Origin: Streptomyces antibioticus
GTDB taxonomy: Bacteria > Actinomycetota > Actinomycetes > Streptomycetales > Streptomycetaceae
Length of the DNA stretch: 64,000 nt
Assembly (NCBI RefSeq): GCF_002019855.1
Contig: NZ_CM007717.1
Location: 4,885,798-4,949,797, forward strand
Direction: 5' to 3'
The notes below the pieces were generated by a model. The model made no database searches and was not told the DNA's origin. It saw only the letters and a list, made by a program, of their open reading frames with translations. Positions 25,315 to 34,625 of this stretch are shown piece by piece. Every line of letters starts with the position of its first letter. Position 1 is the first letter of the stretch. Position numbers and translations under genes: made by a program.

Positions 25315-27084
25315 TCAGAGCTTCTCGGGGGTCCTGATGCCCAGGAGGGCCATGCCCCGGTGCAGGGTGCGGGCCGTCAGGTCGATCAGGAACAGGCGGT
25401 TCTCCCTCAGTTCGGGAGTCTCCGCCTTGAGCACCGGGCACTGGTCGTAGAACGTCGTGAGCAGCGACGCCAGTTGGTAGAGGTACGCCGCGAGCTTGTG
25501 GGGCTCGTAGGCCGCCGCCGCCTCCAGCACCGTCTCCGCGAACTGGTCCAGATGCAGGCCCAGGGCACGCTCCGCCGGGGCCAGCGCCAGCTCCGGGTGG
25601 GCGACCGGACGGGCGTCCTCGGACTTGCGCAGGATCGACTGGATCCGGGCGTACGCGTACTGGAGGTACACCGACGTGTCGCCGTTCAGCGACACCATCT
25701 GGTCCAGGTCGAACTTGTAGTCGCGCACCGCCGACGTGGACAGGTCCGCGTACTTCACCGCGCCGACGCCGACGAACCGGCCGTTCTCCACGACCTCCTC
25801 GTCCGTCAGGCCGACCTTCTCGCGCTTCTCGGCGACCACGGCCGTCGCCCGCTCGACCGCCTCGTCCAGCAGGTCGACCAGCTTGACCGTCTCGCCCTCA
25901 CGGGTCTTGAACGGCTTGCCGTCCTTGCCGAGGACCGTGCCGAACGCCAACTGCCGCGCCGTGACGTCGTCGTTCAGCCAGCCCGCCCGGCGGGCCGTCT
26001 CGAAGACCATCTTGAAGTGCAGCGACTGCCGGGCGTCCACCACGTACAGCAGGGTGTCCGCCTTCAGGTTGAAGACGCGGTCGCGGATCGCCGACAGGTC
26101 GGTGGCCGCGTAGCCGAAGCCGCCGTCGGACTTCTGCACGATCAGCGGGACCGGGTTGCCGTCCGGGCCCTTGATGTCGTCGAAGAACACGCACAGCGCG
26201 CCGTCCGACCGGACCGCCACGCCGGACTCCTCCAGGAGGCGGCAGGTCTCGTGCAGCATGTCGTTGTACCCCGACTCGCCGACGATGTCGGGGTCGCTGA
26301 TCTCCATGTCCAGCTTGTCGAAGACGGAGAAGAAGTAGATCTTCGACTCGTCGACGAACTTCTGCCAGATGGCGAGCGTCTGCGGTTCACCGGCCTGGAG
26401 GTCGACCACCCGGCGGCGCGCCCTGGTCTTGAACTCCTCGTCCGCGTCGAACAGTTTGCGCGCGGCCTTGTAGAGGCGGTCGAGGTTGGACATCGCCTCC
26501 TCGCCGCTCACGCCGTCGGCGTCCTTGTGGTCCAGCTCGTGCGGGTGCTCGTCCAGATACTGGATGAGCATGCCGAACTGCGTTCCCCAGTCGCCGATGT
26601 GGTGCCGGCGGACCACCGACTCGCCGGTGAACTCCAGGAGTTGGACGACCGCGTCACCGATCACCGCGGACCGCAGATGACCGACGTGCATCTCCTTCGC
26701 CACGTTCGGCTGGGCGTAGTCGACGACCGTGGTCCCGGGGTGCGCCGCGTGCGGCACGCCGAGGCGCGCGGTGTCGGCGTAGCGCGCCGCCAGGTTCTCG
26801 GTGATCGCCTTGTCGGTCACCGTCACGTTCAGGAAGCCGGGCCCCGAGACCTCGATCTCCCCGATCACGTCACCGGTGACGACCTGCGCCACGACCTGCG
26901 TCGCCAGCTCGCGCGGGTTCGCCTTGGCCTTCTTGGCGAGCGCCAGGATCCCGTTGGCCTGGAAGTCGGCCCGGTCGCTTCGTCGCAGCAGCGGGTCCGC
27001 GCCGGCGGCCTCCGGCAGGGTGGCCGAGAGGGCGGACGCGAGACGCTGTTCGACGGAGTGGCTGAGGGACGTGACCGAGGCCAT
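25315..27084 (-). CDS. argS: Arginyl-tRNA synthetase
   Basis: A 589-aa class I aminoacyl-tRNA synthetase charging tRNA-Arg. An N-terminal additional domain (about 1-110) is followed by the HIGH-like motif in YAQPNVAKEMHVGHLRSAVIGD and the catalytic fold, a KMSKS-equivalent region around FKTREGETVKL, and the C-terminal anticodon-binding DALR domain (QYAYARIQSILRK; KAETPELRENRLFLIDLTARTLHRGMALLGI). ATG 27084 fits the family start. It is divergent from lysS with about 170 nt between start codons, so both share a regulatory region. Confidence 0.97.
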   Translation of the reverse strand: MASVTSLSHSVEQRLASALSATLPEAAGADPLLRRSDRADFQANGILALAKKAKANPRELATQVVAQVVTGDVIGEIEVSGPGFLNVTVTDKAITENLAARYADTARLGVPHAAHPGTTVVDYAQPNVAKEMHVGHLRSAVIGDAVVQLLEFTGESVVRRHHIGDWGTQFGMLIQYLDEHPHELDHKDADGVSGEEAMSNLDRLYKAARKLFDADEEFKTRARRRVVDLQAGEPQTLAIWQKFVDESKIYFFSVFDKLDMEISDPDIVGESGYNDMLHETCRLLEESGVAVRSDGALCVFFDDIKGPDGNPVPLIVQKSDGGFGYAATDLSAIRDRVFNLKADTLLYVVDARQSLHFKMVFETARRAGWLNDDVTARQLAFGTVLGKDGKPFKTREGETVKLVDLLDEAVERATAVVAEKREKVGLTDEEVVENGRFVGVGAVKYADLSTSAVRDYKFDLDQMVSLNGDTSVYLQYAYARIQSILRKSEDARPVAHPELALAPAERALGLHLDQFAETVLEAAAAYEPHKLAAYLYQLASLLTTFYDQCPVLKAETPELRENRLFLIDLTARTLHRGMALLGIRTPEKL

Positions 27085-27255
27085 AGGAGTGGGTGCCGTT
27101 CTCCTCGTGGGGATGGATAGACAGGCCCAGTATCCCACGGGGGGTAAAGCGGTTTTCCCGGGCGCGGGGTGGTCTGGGAGAATGGGCCGGGCGGTTCATC
27201 GCCTGCTGTCCCGCACACACACCAGCCTTCAGAACACACAGAGGACGTGCCGATC

Positions 27256-28986
27256 GTGGCTCAGAGCACCGAGACCACCGACTGGGTCTCCCGTTTCGCG
27301 GATGAGGTCATCGAGGAGTCGGAGCGCCGGGCCCCGGGCAAACCTGTCGTCGTCGCGTCCGGACTCTCCCCGTCCGGACCCATCCACCTGGGCAACCTCC
27401 GCGAGGTCATGACCCCGCACCTGGTCGCCGACGAGATCCGCCGCCGGGGCCACCAGGTCCGCCACCTGATCTCCTGGGACGACTACGACCGCTACCGCAA
27501 GGTGCCCGCCGGCATCGAGGGCGTCGACGACTCCTGGGCCGAGCACATCGGCAAGCCGCTGACCTCGGTCCCGGCCCCGGCCGGCTCGGCGTACCCGAAC
27601 TGGGCCGAGCACTTCAAGGCCGCGATGGTCGAGTCGCTGGCCGAGCTGGGCGTGGAGTTCGACGGAATCAGCCAGACCGAGCAGTACACGGCCGGCGTCT
27701 ACCGCGAGCAGATCCTGCACGCCATGCGCCACCGCGCCGACATCGACGCGATCCTCGACCAGTACCGCACCAAGAAGGCCCCGGCGAAGAAGCAGCAGCA
27801 GAAGCCGCTCGACGAGGCCGAGCTGGAGGCCGCCGAGGGCTCCGGCGCCGCCTCCGAGGACGACGGCACCGGCTCCGCCGGGTACTTCCCGTACAAGCCG
27901 TACTGCGGCAACTGCGCCAAGGACCTGACGACCGTCACCTCCTACGACGACGACTCCACCGAGCTGACGTACACCTGCACGGCGTGCGCCTTCTCCGAGA
28001 CCGTCCGGCTGAACGAGTTCAACCGCGGCAAGCTCGTCTGGAAGGTCGACTGGCCGATGCGCTGGGCCTACGAGGGCGTGATCTTCGAGCCGTCCGGCGT
28101 CGACCACTCCTCGCCGGGCTCCTCCTTCCAGGTCGGCGGCCAGATCGTCGGCATCTTCGGCGGCAAGCAGCCCATCGGCCCCATGTACGCCTTCGTCGGC
28201 ATCAGCGGCATGGCCAAGATGTCCTCGTCCCGGGGCGGTGTGCCGACCCCCGCCGACGCGCTGAAGATCATGGAGCCGCAGATCCTGCGCTGGCTGTACG
28301 CCCGCCGTCGGCCCAACCAGTCCTTCAAGATCGCCTTCGACCAGGAGATCCAGCGGCTCTACGACGAGTGGGACAAGCTCGACGCCAAGGTCGCCGACGG
28401 GACTGTGCTGCCCGCCGACGCCGCCGCGCACTCCCGCGCCGTGCGCACCGCCGCCGCCGAGCTGCCGCGCACCCCCCGGCCGCTGCCCTACCGCACGCTC
28501 GCCTCCGTCGCCGACATCACCGCCGGACACCAGGACCAGGCGCTGCGCATCCTCAGCGACCTCGACCCCGGCAACCCGCTCGGCTCGCTCGACGAGGCAC
28601 GGCCCCGGTTCGACAAGGCCGAGGCGTGGATCAACACGCACGTCCCCGCCGACCAGCGGACCATCGTGCGCGAGGAGCCCGACACCGACCTGCTGAAGTC
28701 CCTCGACGAGGCCTCCCAGCAGTCCCTGCGCCTCCTCCTCGACGGCCTCGCCGAACACTGGTCGCTCGACGGCCTCACCCACCTCGTGTACGGCGTCCCC
28801 AAGGTGCAGGCCGGCTTCTCGGCCGACGCCACGCCCAAGGAGCTGCCGCCGGAGATCAAGACCGCCCAGCGGACGTTCTTCGCGCTGCTCTACCACCTGC
28901 TCGTCGGCCGCGACACCGGCCCGCGCCTGCCCACGCTGCTGCTCGCGGTGGGGCAGGAGCGGGTGCGGACGCTGCTCGGGGAGTAG
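27256..28986 (+). CDS. lysS: Lysyl-tRNA synthetase, class I
   Basis: A 576-aa class I LysRS, unrelated to the usual bacterial class II enzyme. The HIGH motif is SPSGPIHLGNLREVM (about 36-50), the KMSKS motif is GMAKMSSSRGG (about 317-327), and a zinc-like set CGNCAKDL and CTACAFS lies between. An insertion rich in Lys/Gln/Glu (about 175-205) is seen. GTG 27256 is chosen with AGAGGA upstream; GTG 27247 is possible. Class I LysRS occurs in archaea and scattered bacteria including streptomycetes. Whether a second, class II enzyme exists elsewhere cannot be seen here. Confidence 0.95.
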   Translation: MAQSTETTDWVSRFADEVIEESERRAPGKPVVVASGLSPSGPIHLGNLREVMTPHLVADEIRRRGHQVRHLISWDDYDRYRKVPAGIEGVDDSWAEHIGKPLTSVPAPAGSAYPNWAEHFKAAMVESLAELGVEFDGISQTEQYTAGVYREQILHAMRHRADIDAILDQYRTKKAPAKKQQQKPLDEAELEAAEGSGAASEDDGTGSAGYFPYKPYCGNCAKDLTTVTSYDDDSTELTYTCTACAFSETVRLNEFNRGKLVWKVDWPMRWAYEGVIFEPSGVDHSSPGSSFQVGGQIVGIFGGKQPIGPMYAFVGISGMAKMSSSRGGVPTPADALKIMEPQILRWLYARRRPNQSFKIAFDQEIQRLYDEWDKLDAKVADGTVLPADAAAHSRAVRTAAAELPRTPRPLPYRTLASVADITAGHQDQALRILSDLDPGNPLGSLDEARPRFDKAEAWINTHVPADQRTIVREEPDTDLLKSLDEASQQSLRLLLDGLAEHWSLDGLTHLVYGVPKVQAGFSADATPKELPPEIKTAQRTFFALLYHLLVGRDTGPRLPTLLLAVGQERVRTLLGE

Positions 28987-28990
28987 GACA

Positions 28991-29036
28991 CCGCATACGA
29001 AAGGCCCCCTCCGCGGAGGGGGCCTTCCGTATGCGG
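28991..29036. terminator. Bidirectional terminator between lysS and the DUF2637 gene
   Basis: An almost perfect long palindrome: CCGCATACG outer arms around AAGGCCCCCT-CCGCGG-AGGGGGCCTT. It separates two converging genes. Confidence 0.93.
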
Positions 29037-29037
29037 T

Positions 29038-30345
29038 CTACGCGATGTGGTCCTCCTCCAGCTCCGCGTTGAAACGGTGCTGGAAACGGTCCGTGAGCAC
29101 CTTCAGCGCACTCGGGCTCAGGACCGTGCCGTACGTCGCCTGGATGTTGTCACCCAGCACCCCCGGCGTCGGGAAGCTGCCGTCTATCGACTGACGGAAC
29201 ACCTGGTAGAACGCCTCCTCGTCCGGCTCCGGGTTGCCGCCGCCCTCACCCAGCTCACGGGTGCGGCCCGGGCCGACCGGGATCGGGAACGTCCCCGTCT
29301 CCTCCGGCGAGGGCTCCTGGCCGGGGGCCGGGGGCTCCTCCTCGTACTGCTCGCGGTACGCCTCGGCCTGCTGCTGCTCCTCGTACCACTGGGCGTACTG
29401 CTCCGAGGGGTCGTAGGTGGGGTCGTAGCCGCCGTGGTACTCGACGGCGGCGGGGGCGCCCTGGAACCAGGGGCTCTCGTCCGGCCCCGGGGCCGGTGGG
29501 GCCTGCTGGTGCTCGGCGTACTGCTGCTGGGCGGGGGCGGACCGCTCCAGCTCAGGGCGCTGCTCGCTGAGAGGTGCCGCTGCGCCCACCCGTGCCGCCC
29601 CAGCGGCACGACTGCCCGCAGCTAGGTCGGCGGCTATGGGGGGCAGCACGGCCGGTTCTATGCCTGCCGCTGCCAGGCCCGCGGGGGCCGTTTCCGCGAG
29701 GGGGACGCCGTAGCGGGCCAGGCGCAGGGGCATCAGGGACTCCACCGGGGCCTTGCGGCGCCAGGCGCGGCCGAAGCGGGAGCGCAGCCTCGCCTGGTAG
29801 ACGAGACGTTCCTGCTCCAGCTTGATGACCTGCTCGTAGGAGCGCAGCTCCCACAGCTTCATCCGCCGCCACAGCAGGAACGTGGGGACGGGCGAGAGCA
29901 GCCAGCGGGTGAGGCGGACGCCCTCCATGTGCTTGTCGGCCGTGATGTCCGCGATCCGGCCGACCGCGTGCCGCGCGGCCTCCACCGACACCACGAACAG
30001 GATCGGGATGACCGAGTGCATCCCGACGCCCAGCGGGTCGGGCCAGGCGGCCGCGCCGTTGAACGCGATCGTCGCCGCCGTGAGCAGCCACGCCGTCTGG
30101 CGCAGCAGCGGGAACGGGATGCGGATCCACGTCAGCAGCAGATCCAGGGCCAGCAGGACGCAGATGCCCGCGTCGATACCGATCGGGAACACGTAGGAGA
30201 AGTTCCCGAAGCCCTTTTGGATCGCCAACTCGCGGACCGCCGCGTACGAACCGGCGAAGCCGATCCCGGCGATGATGACGGCGCCGGTCACGACCACGCC
30301 GATGAGAACGCGGTGCGTCCGAGTCAGTTGGATTGGCGCGGCCAC
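29038..30345 (-). CDS. DUF2637 integral membrane protein (SpdB-like)
   Basis: A 435-aa protein. The N-terminal ~140 residues hold four membrane helices (VLIGVVVTGAVIIAGIGFAG; VFPIGIDAGICVLLALDLLL; TAWLLTAATIAFNGAAAW; SVIPILFVVSVEAARHAV) typical of DUF2637. A cytoplasmic basic/coiled region (about 155-200) and a long Gln/Glu/Tyr/Pro-rich tail follow. The family is shared with plasmid spread proteins and with chromosomal sporulation-associated genes of streptomycetes; its biochemical role is unknown. It is upstream-most in transcription-order contrast to the two lipoprotein genes: all three read leftward with gaps of 76 and 121 nt. Confidence 0.83.
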   Translation of the reverse strand: MAAPIQLTRTHRVLIGVVVTGAVIIAGIGFAGSYAAVRELAIQKGFGNFSYVFPIGIDAGICVLLALDLLLTWIRIPFPLLRQTAWLLTAATIAFNGAAAWPDPLGVGMHSVIPILFVVSVEAARHAVGRIADITADKHMEGVRLTRWLLSPVPTFLLWRRMKLWELRSYEQVIKLEQERLVYQARLRSRFGRAWRRKAPVESLMPLRLARYGVPLAETAPAGLAAAGIEPAVLPPIAADLAAGSRAAGAARVGAAAPLSEQRPELERSAPAQQQYAEHQQAPPAPGPDESPWFQGAPAAVEYHGGYDPTYDPSEQYAQWYEEQQQAEAYREQYEEEPPAPGQEPSPEETGTFPIPVGPGRTRELGEGGGNPEPDEEAFYQVFRQSIDGSFPTPGVLGDNIQATYGTVLSPSALKVLTDRFQHRFNAELEEDHIA

Positions 30346-30421
30346 CCGTACTCCCCTCCCAGTGCATGCTGTTGCGCGGAACAGGGTGGCACATGTGTGC
30401 GGCGTACGCGTTAGCGGATCG

Positions 30422-31348
30422 TCAGCTCTTCGCGACGGCGGACTTCGAGGCGCTCTTGGCGGGCGTCTTGGAGGGGGCCGCGGAGGAGGTCTTCGACGGG
30501 CTCGCGGAGGGCGCCGGGCTCTTCGACGAGCTGTCGCCGCCGTCGCCCGAACCGACGCCCGTGCCTTCGCCGTTGGCCGACCGGACCGACGCGACGACCT
30601 CCTTGGCGGCCTTCTTCGCGGCCGTCGTCAGGGTGTCCGCCTTCGGTGTCTCGTCACCGGCGAGACCGGCGCCGTTGTAGTCCAGCGTGACGACGACGTT
30701 CTCGACGAGGGCGACGACCGTCTGCTGCTTGAACGCGCCTTCCTTCTTCTTCAGGTCGTACCGCACCACGGTCGCCTCGTCGCCGGTCCCGGCGAGCGGC
30801 TCCGTCTTGGTGTTCTTCGCGCCCGAGACGTTCTGGGCGTCCTTGACCTGCTTCGCGTAGTACGTCCGGGCCTGCGCCTCGCCGGTGCCGCCCGCCTGGT
30901 CGGACTCGAAGCGCAGCAGCGAGACGTTCAGCCAGCGGAACTGCGAGCCGTCCACGCCGTTGTTGTCCAGGCTGGACCAGGAGCAACTGGCGCGGGCCGC
31001 GGTGTCGGAGGAGGTGCCCTCCTTGCCGGAGGTCCCGCCCTTCGGCACCAGGTCCTTGAGGGTCTTCTTCGACAGCGTCCGGCACGAGTCCGGCAGCGCG
31101 GCGTACGCGGCGGCCTGGACGGTCGGCGCGGCGCTCGCGGCACCCTCGGAGGCGGTCGCGGCGCCCTGCGTGCCGGAGCCGGAGCCGGAGTCGGAGCCGG
31201 AGTCCGAGGAGCAGGCTCCGGCGAGGACCATCACGGGGACCGCGAGCGCGGCCGCGACGACGCGGTTCAGCCCTCCCGTCCGGGTGGCTCGCTCGGCACG
31301 CTGCTGGTCGTCTCGCTGGGCTCGTCGCTGCATGGTTCCTTCACTCAT
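30422..31348 (-). CDS. DUF3558-like lipoprotein (first of a tandem pair)
   Basis: A 308-aa lipoprotein. The signal peptide LNRVVAAALAVPVMVLAGAC gives a lipobox LAGAC. A Ser/Gly linker precedes a DUF3558-like domain of about 170 residues (LPDSCRTLSKKTLKDLVP; ASCSWSSLDNNGVDGSQFRWLNVSLLRF; VVALVENVVVTLDYNGAG) with cysteines that may pair. The tail is Ser/Lys/Pro-rich (PSASPSKTSSAAPSKTPA). ATG 31348 is used; ATG 31333 with GAAGGA in front is equally possible. The neighbouring upstream gene encodes a paralogue, so the pair probably arose by duplication. Confidence 0.8.
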   Translation of the reverse strand: MSEGTMQRRAQRDDQQRAERATRTGGLNRVVAAALAVPVMVLAGACSSDSGSDSGSGSGTQGAATASEGAASAAPTVQAAAYAALPDSCRTLSKKTLKDLVPKGGTSGKEGTSSDTAARASCSWSSLDNNGVDGSQFRWLNVSLLRFESDQAGGTGEAQARTYYAKQVKDAQNVSGAKNTKTEPLAGTGDEATVVRYDLKKKEGAFKQQTVVALVENVVVTLDYNGAGLAGDETPKADTLTTAAKKAAKEVVASVRSANGEGTGVGSGDGGDSSSKSPAPSASPSKTSSAAPSKTPAKSASKSAVAKS

Positions 31349-31469
31349 GACGCTCGTGGTTCCTGCGGTCGGATCGGGTCCGAGGGGCCACGGTACGCGG
31401 TGAAATAGGCGCGCGGTTCCGCTTCGGGAGCTTCGCGGACGGCGGGCGGGTACGGCCCGAAGGGCGGTG

Positions 31470-32327
31470 TCAGGTCAGGGAGTCGGCGAGCTGCGAGGCC
31501 AGTTTCCGGGCCTTGTCCTGCATTTCCTTGCTGTCCGGGACCGCGCCGACGGTGGCCGGCTGTTCGTCGTACTGGATGGTCACGATGACGTTGGACGTGC
31601 GGAACGCCACAGTCACGGTGCGCTGTTTCGCGGTCGAACCGGAGCTGGCGAGCACGTCGTCGACGAACGCCTCGTCACCCAGATCGTCGAGCAGTCGGGG
31701 CTGGAGGTCGGCGGGGGTCTCGGTCGAGGAGGCGGAGGGGGAGACCGAGCCGGAGCCGGTGGGTGAGCCGGTGGGTGAGGCCGGCTTCGAGGGGGTTGGG
31801 GACGCGGTGGACGACCCGGAGGCCGTCGCCTCCGCGGTCCCTTCGGCCTCCTCCTCGTCGGTGCCGGAGGGGCTCGGCTCCGGGAGGTCGGCCGCGGTGA
31901 CCTTCCGCGCGAACAGCTCCTCGGCCCGGTTGTCGTCGCTGACGGCGTTGTCGTAGGAGACGACCCGCTCGAAGTCGACGAGGAGATGGTCGGTGGCGTC
32001 CGCCGACTGCACCTTCCAACGGCAGCCGACCTTGCGGTCCGTGTCGAAGGTGAGGGTGGCGTCGCCCTCGTAGGCCGTCGTGCGCTGCCGCTCGTCGGTG
32101 ATCTCCTCGATGCCGGGCAGCAGGGAGTCGAGGGTGGAGCGGCTGACCGCTCCGCACGCCTCCGGGAGCGAGTCGTATTTGCCGGGCTGGGCGGCGACGG
32201 AGGCGGTACCGGCCTCGCCGGGGTTGGAGTTGTCCGTCGGGCCGCCGTCGTCCGAGGCTCCGGTGCAGCCGGCCAGCAGGGCCGCGAGCAGTGCGGCGAC
32301 GCCCGGTACGTACGCCTTCCGCGGCAC
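31470..32327 (-). CDS. DUF3558-like lipoprotein (second of the pair)
   Basis: A 285-aa lipoprotein, read from GTG 32327 with GAGGAG ahead. Signal peptide YVPGVAALLAALLAGCTG with lipobox LAGC. The domain parallels the neighbour: LPEACGAVSRSTLDSLLPG, GCRWKVQSADATDHLLVDFERV, RTVTVAFRTSNVIVTIQYD. Unlike its neighbour it carries the Ser/Thr/Pro linker inside the domain (about residues 165-215). Extracytoplasmic, function unknown. It is the first gene of the leftward set with the other lipoprotein and the DUF2637 gene. Confidence 0.8.
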   Translation of the reverse strand: MPRKAYVPGVAALLAALLAGCTGASDDGGPTDNSNPGEAGTASVAAQPGKYDSLPEACGAVSRSTLDSLLPGIEEITDERQRTTAYEGDATLTFDTDRKVGCRWKVQSADATDHLLVDFERVVSYDNAVSDDNRAEELFARKVTAADLPEPSPSGTDEEEAEGTAEATASGSSTASPTPSKPASPTGSPTGSGSVSPSASSTETPADLQPRLLDDLGDEAFVDDVLASSGSTAKQRTVTVAFRTSNVIVTIQYDEQPATVGAVPDSKEMQDKARKLASQLADSLT

Positions 32328-32534
32328 GGTCGGCTCCTCTCGACGGTGGGGTGGTGCGGGGTTGCCGCTCCAGTGTCCCCGCTGGTTATTCGCTTGCCGG
32401 ACGGGGGCGGCACCGGCAGACAATGTGTATCGCACGCAACACCGTGGATGCCGGTCCGCCGTCCTGTTCGTGGACCTTGGCGCCGGTTTTGCGTTTGGCG
32501 ACTTCTGTAGTGATTCCGGGGTAGTGGGGGCGAT

Positions 32535-33728
32535 ATGTCGTACGTGGAGATGCCGGGCGCGAAGGTACCGATCCGGATGTGGACCGACCCCGCGTCGGTC
32601 GAGGAGGGGGCGCTCCAGCAGCTCCGCAATGTCGCGGGCCTGCCCTGGATCAAGGGCCTCGCGGTGATGCCGGACGTCCACTACGGCAAGGGCGCCACGG
32701 TCGGCTCGGTCATCGCGATGCGGGGCGCGGTCTGCCCGGCGGCGGTCGGGGTCGACATCGGCTGCGGGATGTCGGCGGTGAAGACGTCCCTGACGGCGAA
32801 CGACCTCCCCGGCGACCTCTCCCGCCTCCGCTCGAAGATCGAGCAGACCATCCCGGTGGGCCGCGGCCTGCACGACGACCCGGTGGACCCGGGCACGCTG
32901 CACGGCTTCGGGGCCGGGGGGTGGGACGACTTCTGGGGGCGGTTCGACGGGGTCGCGGAGGCGGTCAGATTCCGTCGCGAGCGGGCCGGTCGGCAGATGG
33001 GGACGCTCGGATCCGGAAATCACATGATCGAAGTGTGTCTGGATACGGCCGGTTCGGTCTGGCTGATGCTCCACTCCGGTTCCCGGAACATCGGCAAGGA
33101 GCTGGCCGAGCACCACATCGGTGTGGCGCAGAAACTCCCGCACAACCAGGGTCTGGTCGACCGTGATCTGGCGGTGTTCGTTTCGGACACCCCGCAGATG
33201 GCCGCGTACCGGAGCGATCTGTACTGGGCGCAGGAGTACGCCAAGTACAACCGCTCGATCATGATGGCGCTCCTGAAGGACGTCGTCCGCAAGGAGTTCA
33301 AGAAGGCCAGGCCGACCTTCGACACCGAGATCTCCTGCCATCACAACTACGTGGCGGAGGAGCGGTACGACGGCATGGATCTTCTCGTCACCCGCAAGGG
33401 CGCGATTCGCGCCGGTTCCGGTGAGTTCGGGATCATTCCCGGTTCGATGGGCACCAGTTCGTACATCGTGAAGGGCCTCGGCAACGAGAAGGCGTTCAAT
33501 TCGGCCTCACACGGGGCAGGCCGGCGCATGAGCCGCACCGCGGCGAAGCGGCGTTTCACCGTGCGGGACCTGGAGGAGCAGACGCGGGGCGTGGAGTGCC
33601 GTAAGGACACCGGTGTGATCGACGAGATCCCGGGCGCGTACAAGAACATCGATCAGGTGATGGCGCAGCAGCGCGACCTGGTCGAGGTCGTGGCGAAGCT
33701 CAAGCAGTTCATCTGCGTGAAGGGGTGA
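32535..33728 (+). CDS. rtcB: RtcB family RNA ligase
   Basis: A 397-aa RNA ligase that joins 2',3'-cyclic-phosphate or 3'-phosphate RNA ends to 5'-OH ends using GTP and Mn2+. Manganese ligands are in VGVDIGCGMSAV (Asp, Cys), LGSGNHMIEV, LHSGSRNIGKE and ISCHHNY. The guanylated histidine lies in SASHGAGRRMSR. All key residues are present and the length is normal for the short bacterial form. In bacteria it repairs tRNA/rRNA damage, usually with RtcA and RtcR; neither is here. The gene is monocistronic, with a perfect palindrome terminator right after it. Confidence 0.96.
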   Translation: MSYVEMPGAKVPIRMWTDPASVEEGALQQLRNVAGLPWIKGLAVMPDVHYGKGATVGSVIAMRGAVCPAAVGVDIGCGMSAVKTSLTANDLPGDLSRLRSKIEQTIPVGRGLHDDPVDPGTLHGFGAGGWDDFWGRFDGVAEAVRFRRERAGRQMGTLGSGNHMIEVCLDTAGSVWLMLHSGSRNIGKELAEHHIGVAQKLPHNQGLVDRDLAVFVSDTPQMAAYRSDLYWAQEYAKYNRSIMMALLKDVVRKEFKKARPTFDTEISCHHNYVAEERYDGMDLLVTRKGAIRAGSGEFGIIPGSMGTSSYIVKGLGNEKAFNSASHGAGRRMSRTAAKRRFTVRDLEEQTRGVECRKDTGVIDEIPGAYKNIDQVMAQQRDLVEVVAKLKQFICVKG

Positions 33729-33731
33729 CGC

Positions 33732-33763
33732 CTGAGGCTCCCGGTCCGGACCGGGAGCCTCAG
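33732..33763. terminator. Bidirectional terminator between rtcB and the LAGLIDADG gene
   Basis: A perfect palindrome with 16-nt arms (CTGAGGCTCCCGGTCC and its complement) between two converging stop codons, 4 nt from each. Confidence 0.88.
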
Positions 33764-33767
33764 ACGG

Positions 33768-34478
33768 CTAGCGCGCGCTCGGCATGGGGGCTTGGCCGTT
33801 GCGCAGCCGCCAGAGCCGGATGGCACAGCTCTTTCGCGTCCGGCCGAGCTCTTTCGCCGCTGCCGCGTCGTCGTTCAGCCGCAGCAGGACGCGGTCCTCC
33901 CAGGCGGTCCAGCGACGGCGTGGGGGTGCGACCCTCATGCCGACTGGCCGAACCCAGGTTTTCAGTGTGTCGGCCGCGGCCTTTTTACGATCCAGCGAAA
34001 GGCAGCCGTCGTAGTACAGGTCCGCTGCCAACTTCTGGGCGTTCTCGGAGACGAAGGGCCAGCCCTGGCCGGTGTGTCCCACGGAGCCGTCGGCGTCCAC
34101 GACACCTCGGAGGTAGTCGCGGCGGCTGAACGCGCATTCCGGCGGGGAGATCGTCATCGATTTGCGGCCGTACGGAAGGCCGAGCCGGTTGATCGTCGTC
34201 CTGGCTTCGAGGGAGCACAAGGTCCAGATGGCCGTGTGGCTTCGCTCGGCGAAATTGGTCGAGCGGATGCGCTCGGTGATGCTGGAGTTGTAGGGCGTGA
34301 GCCTCTGGAAAGCACGTAGGAGATCGAGGTCCCGCACGTTGATCTCCACGCTCAGTCGGCCCTTGTTTCCGGCCCCTTGCCGGAGGTGCCCGTCGGCTTG
34401 GAGGAACCCGAACATGTACGCGTACTCCGGGACCGTGAGGTCCATGAACCGGTCGGCGGTAGGCTCGCAGTCAGCCAT
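33768..34478 (-). CDS. Free-standing LAGLIDADG-type protein with C-terminal Myb/SANT-like helix-turn-helix
   Basis: A 236-aa protein. Two LAGLIDADG helices are visible: YMFGFLQADGHL (about 21-32) and DYLRGVVDADGSVG (about 121-134), both with the acidic residue used for metal binding. Between them is the first beta/alpha half, and after the second comes LYYDGCLSLDRKK (about 155-166), a usual family element. Residues 188-228 (RRWTAWEDRVLL...KELGRTRKSCAIRLWRLR) resemble a Myb/SANT or HTH domain. No intein, intron or host exon surrounds it, so it is free-standing. It may be a homing endonuclease or a domesticated DNA/RNA-binding protein; it is convergent with rtcB. Confidence 0.8.
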   Translation of the reverse strand: MADCEPTADRFMDLTVPEYAYMFGFLQADGHLRQGAGNKGRLSVEINVRDLDLLRAFQRLTPYNSSITERIRSTNFAERSHTAIWTLCSLEARTTINRLGLPYGRKSMTISPPECAFSRRDYLRGVVDADGSVGHTGQGWPFVSENAQKLAADLYYDGCLSLDRKKAAADTLKTWVRPVGMRVAPPRRRWTAWEDRVLLRLNDDAAAAKELGRTRKSCAIRLWRLRNGQAPMPSAR

Positions 34479-34625
34479 GTGGAAGCTCTTCCTTCCATGC
34501 TGGTGAGGCCCTCGACGCGGGATGCCCGTCCCGGCCGGGGGCCGTTTTGTGTGGCGTGTCGGCGCGAGCCTAGGTCGCCGTTTCGTCGGTCGATCGGGTG
34601 ATCGACGACATTCACCCGTCCGGGT

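Noticed and set aside
33768..34478. LAGLIDADG gene as part of an intein in rtcB
   Set aside because: It is on the opposite strand after rtcB's stop codon, and rtcB is uninterrupted with all motifs.
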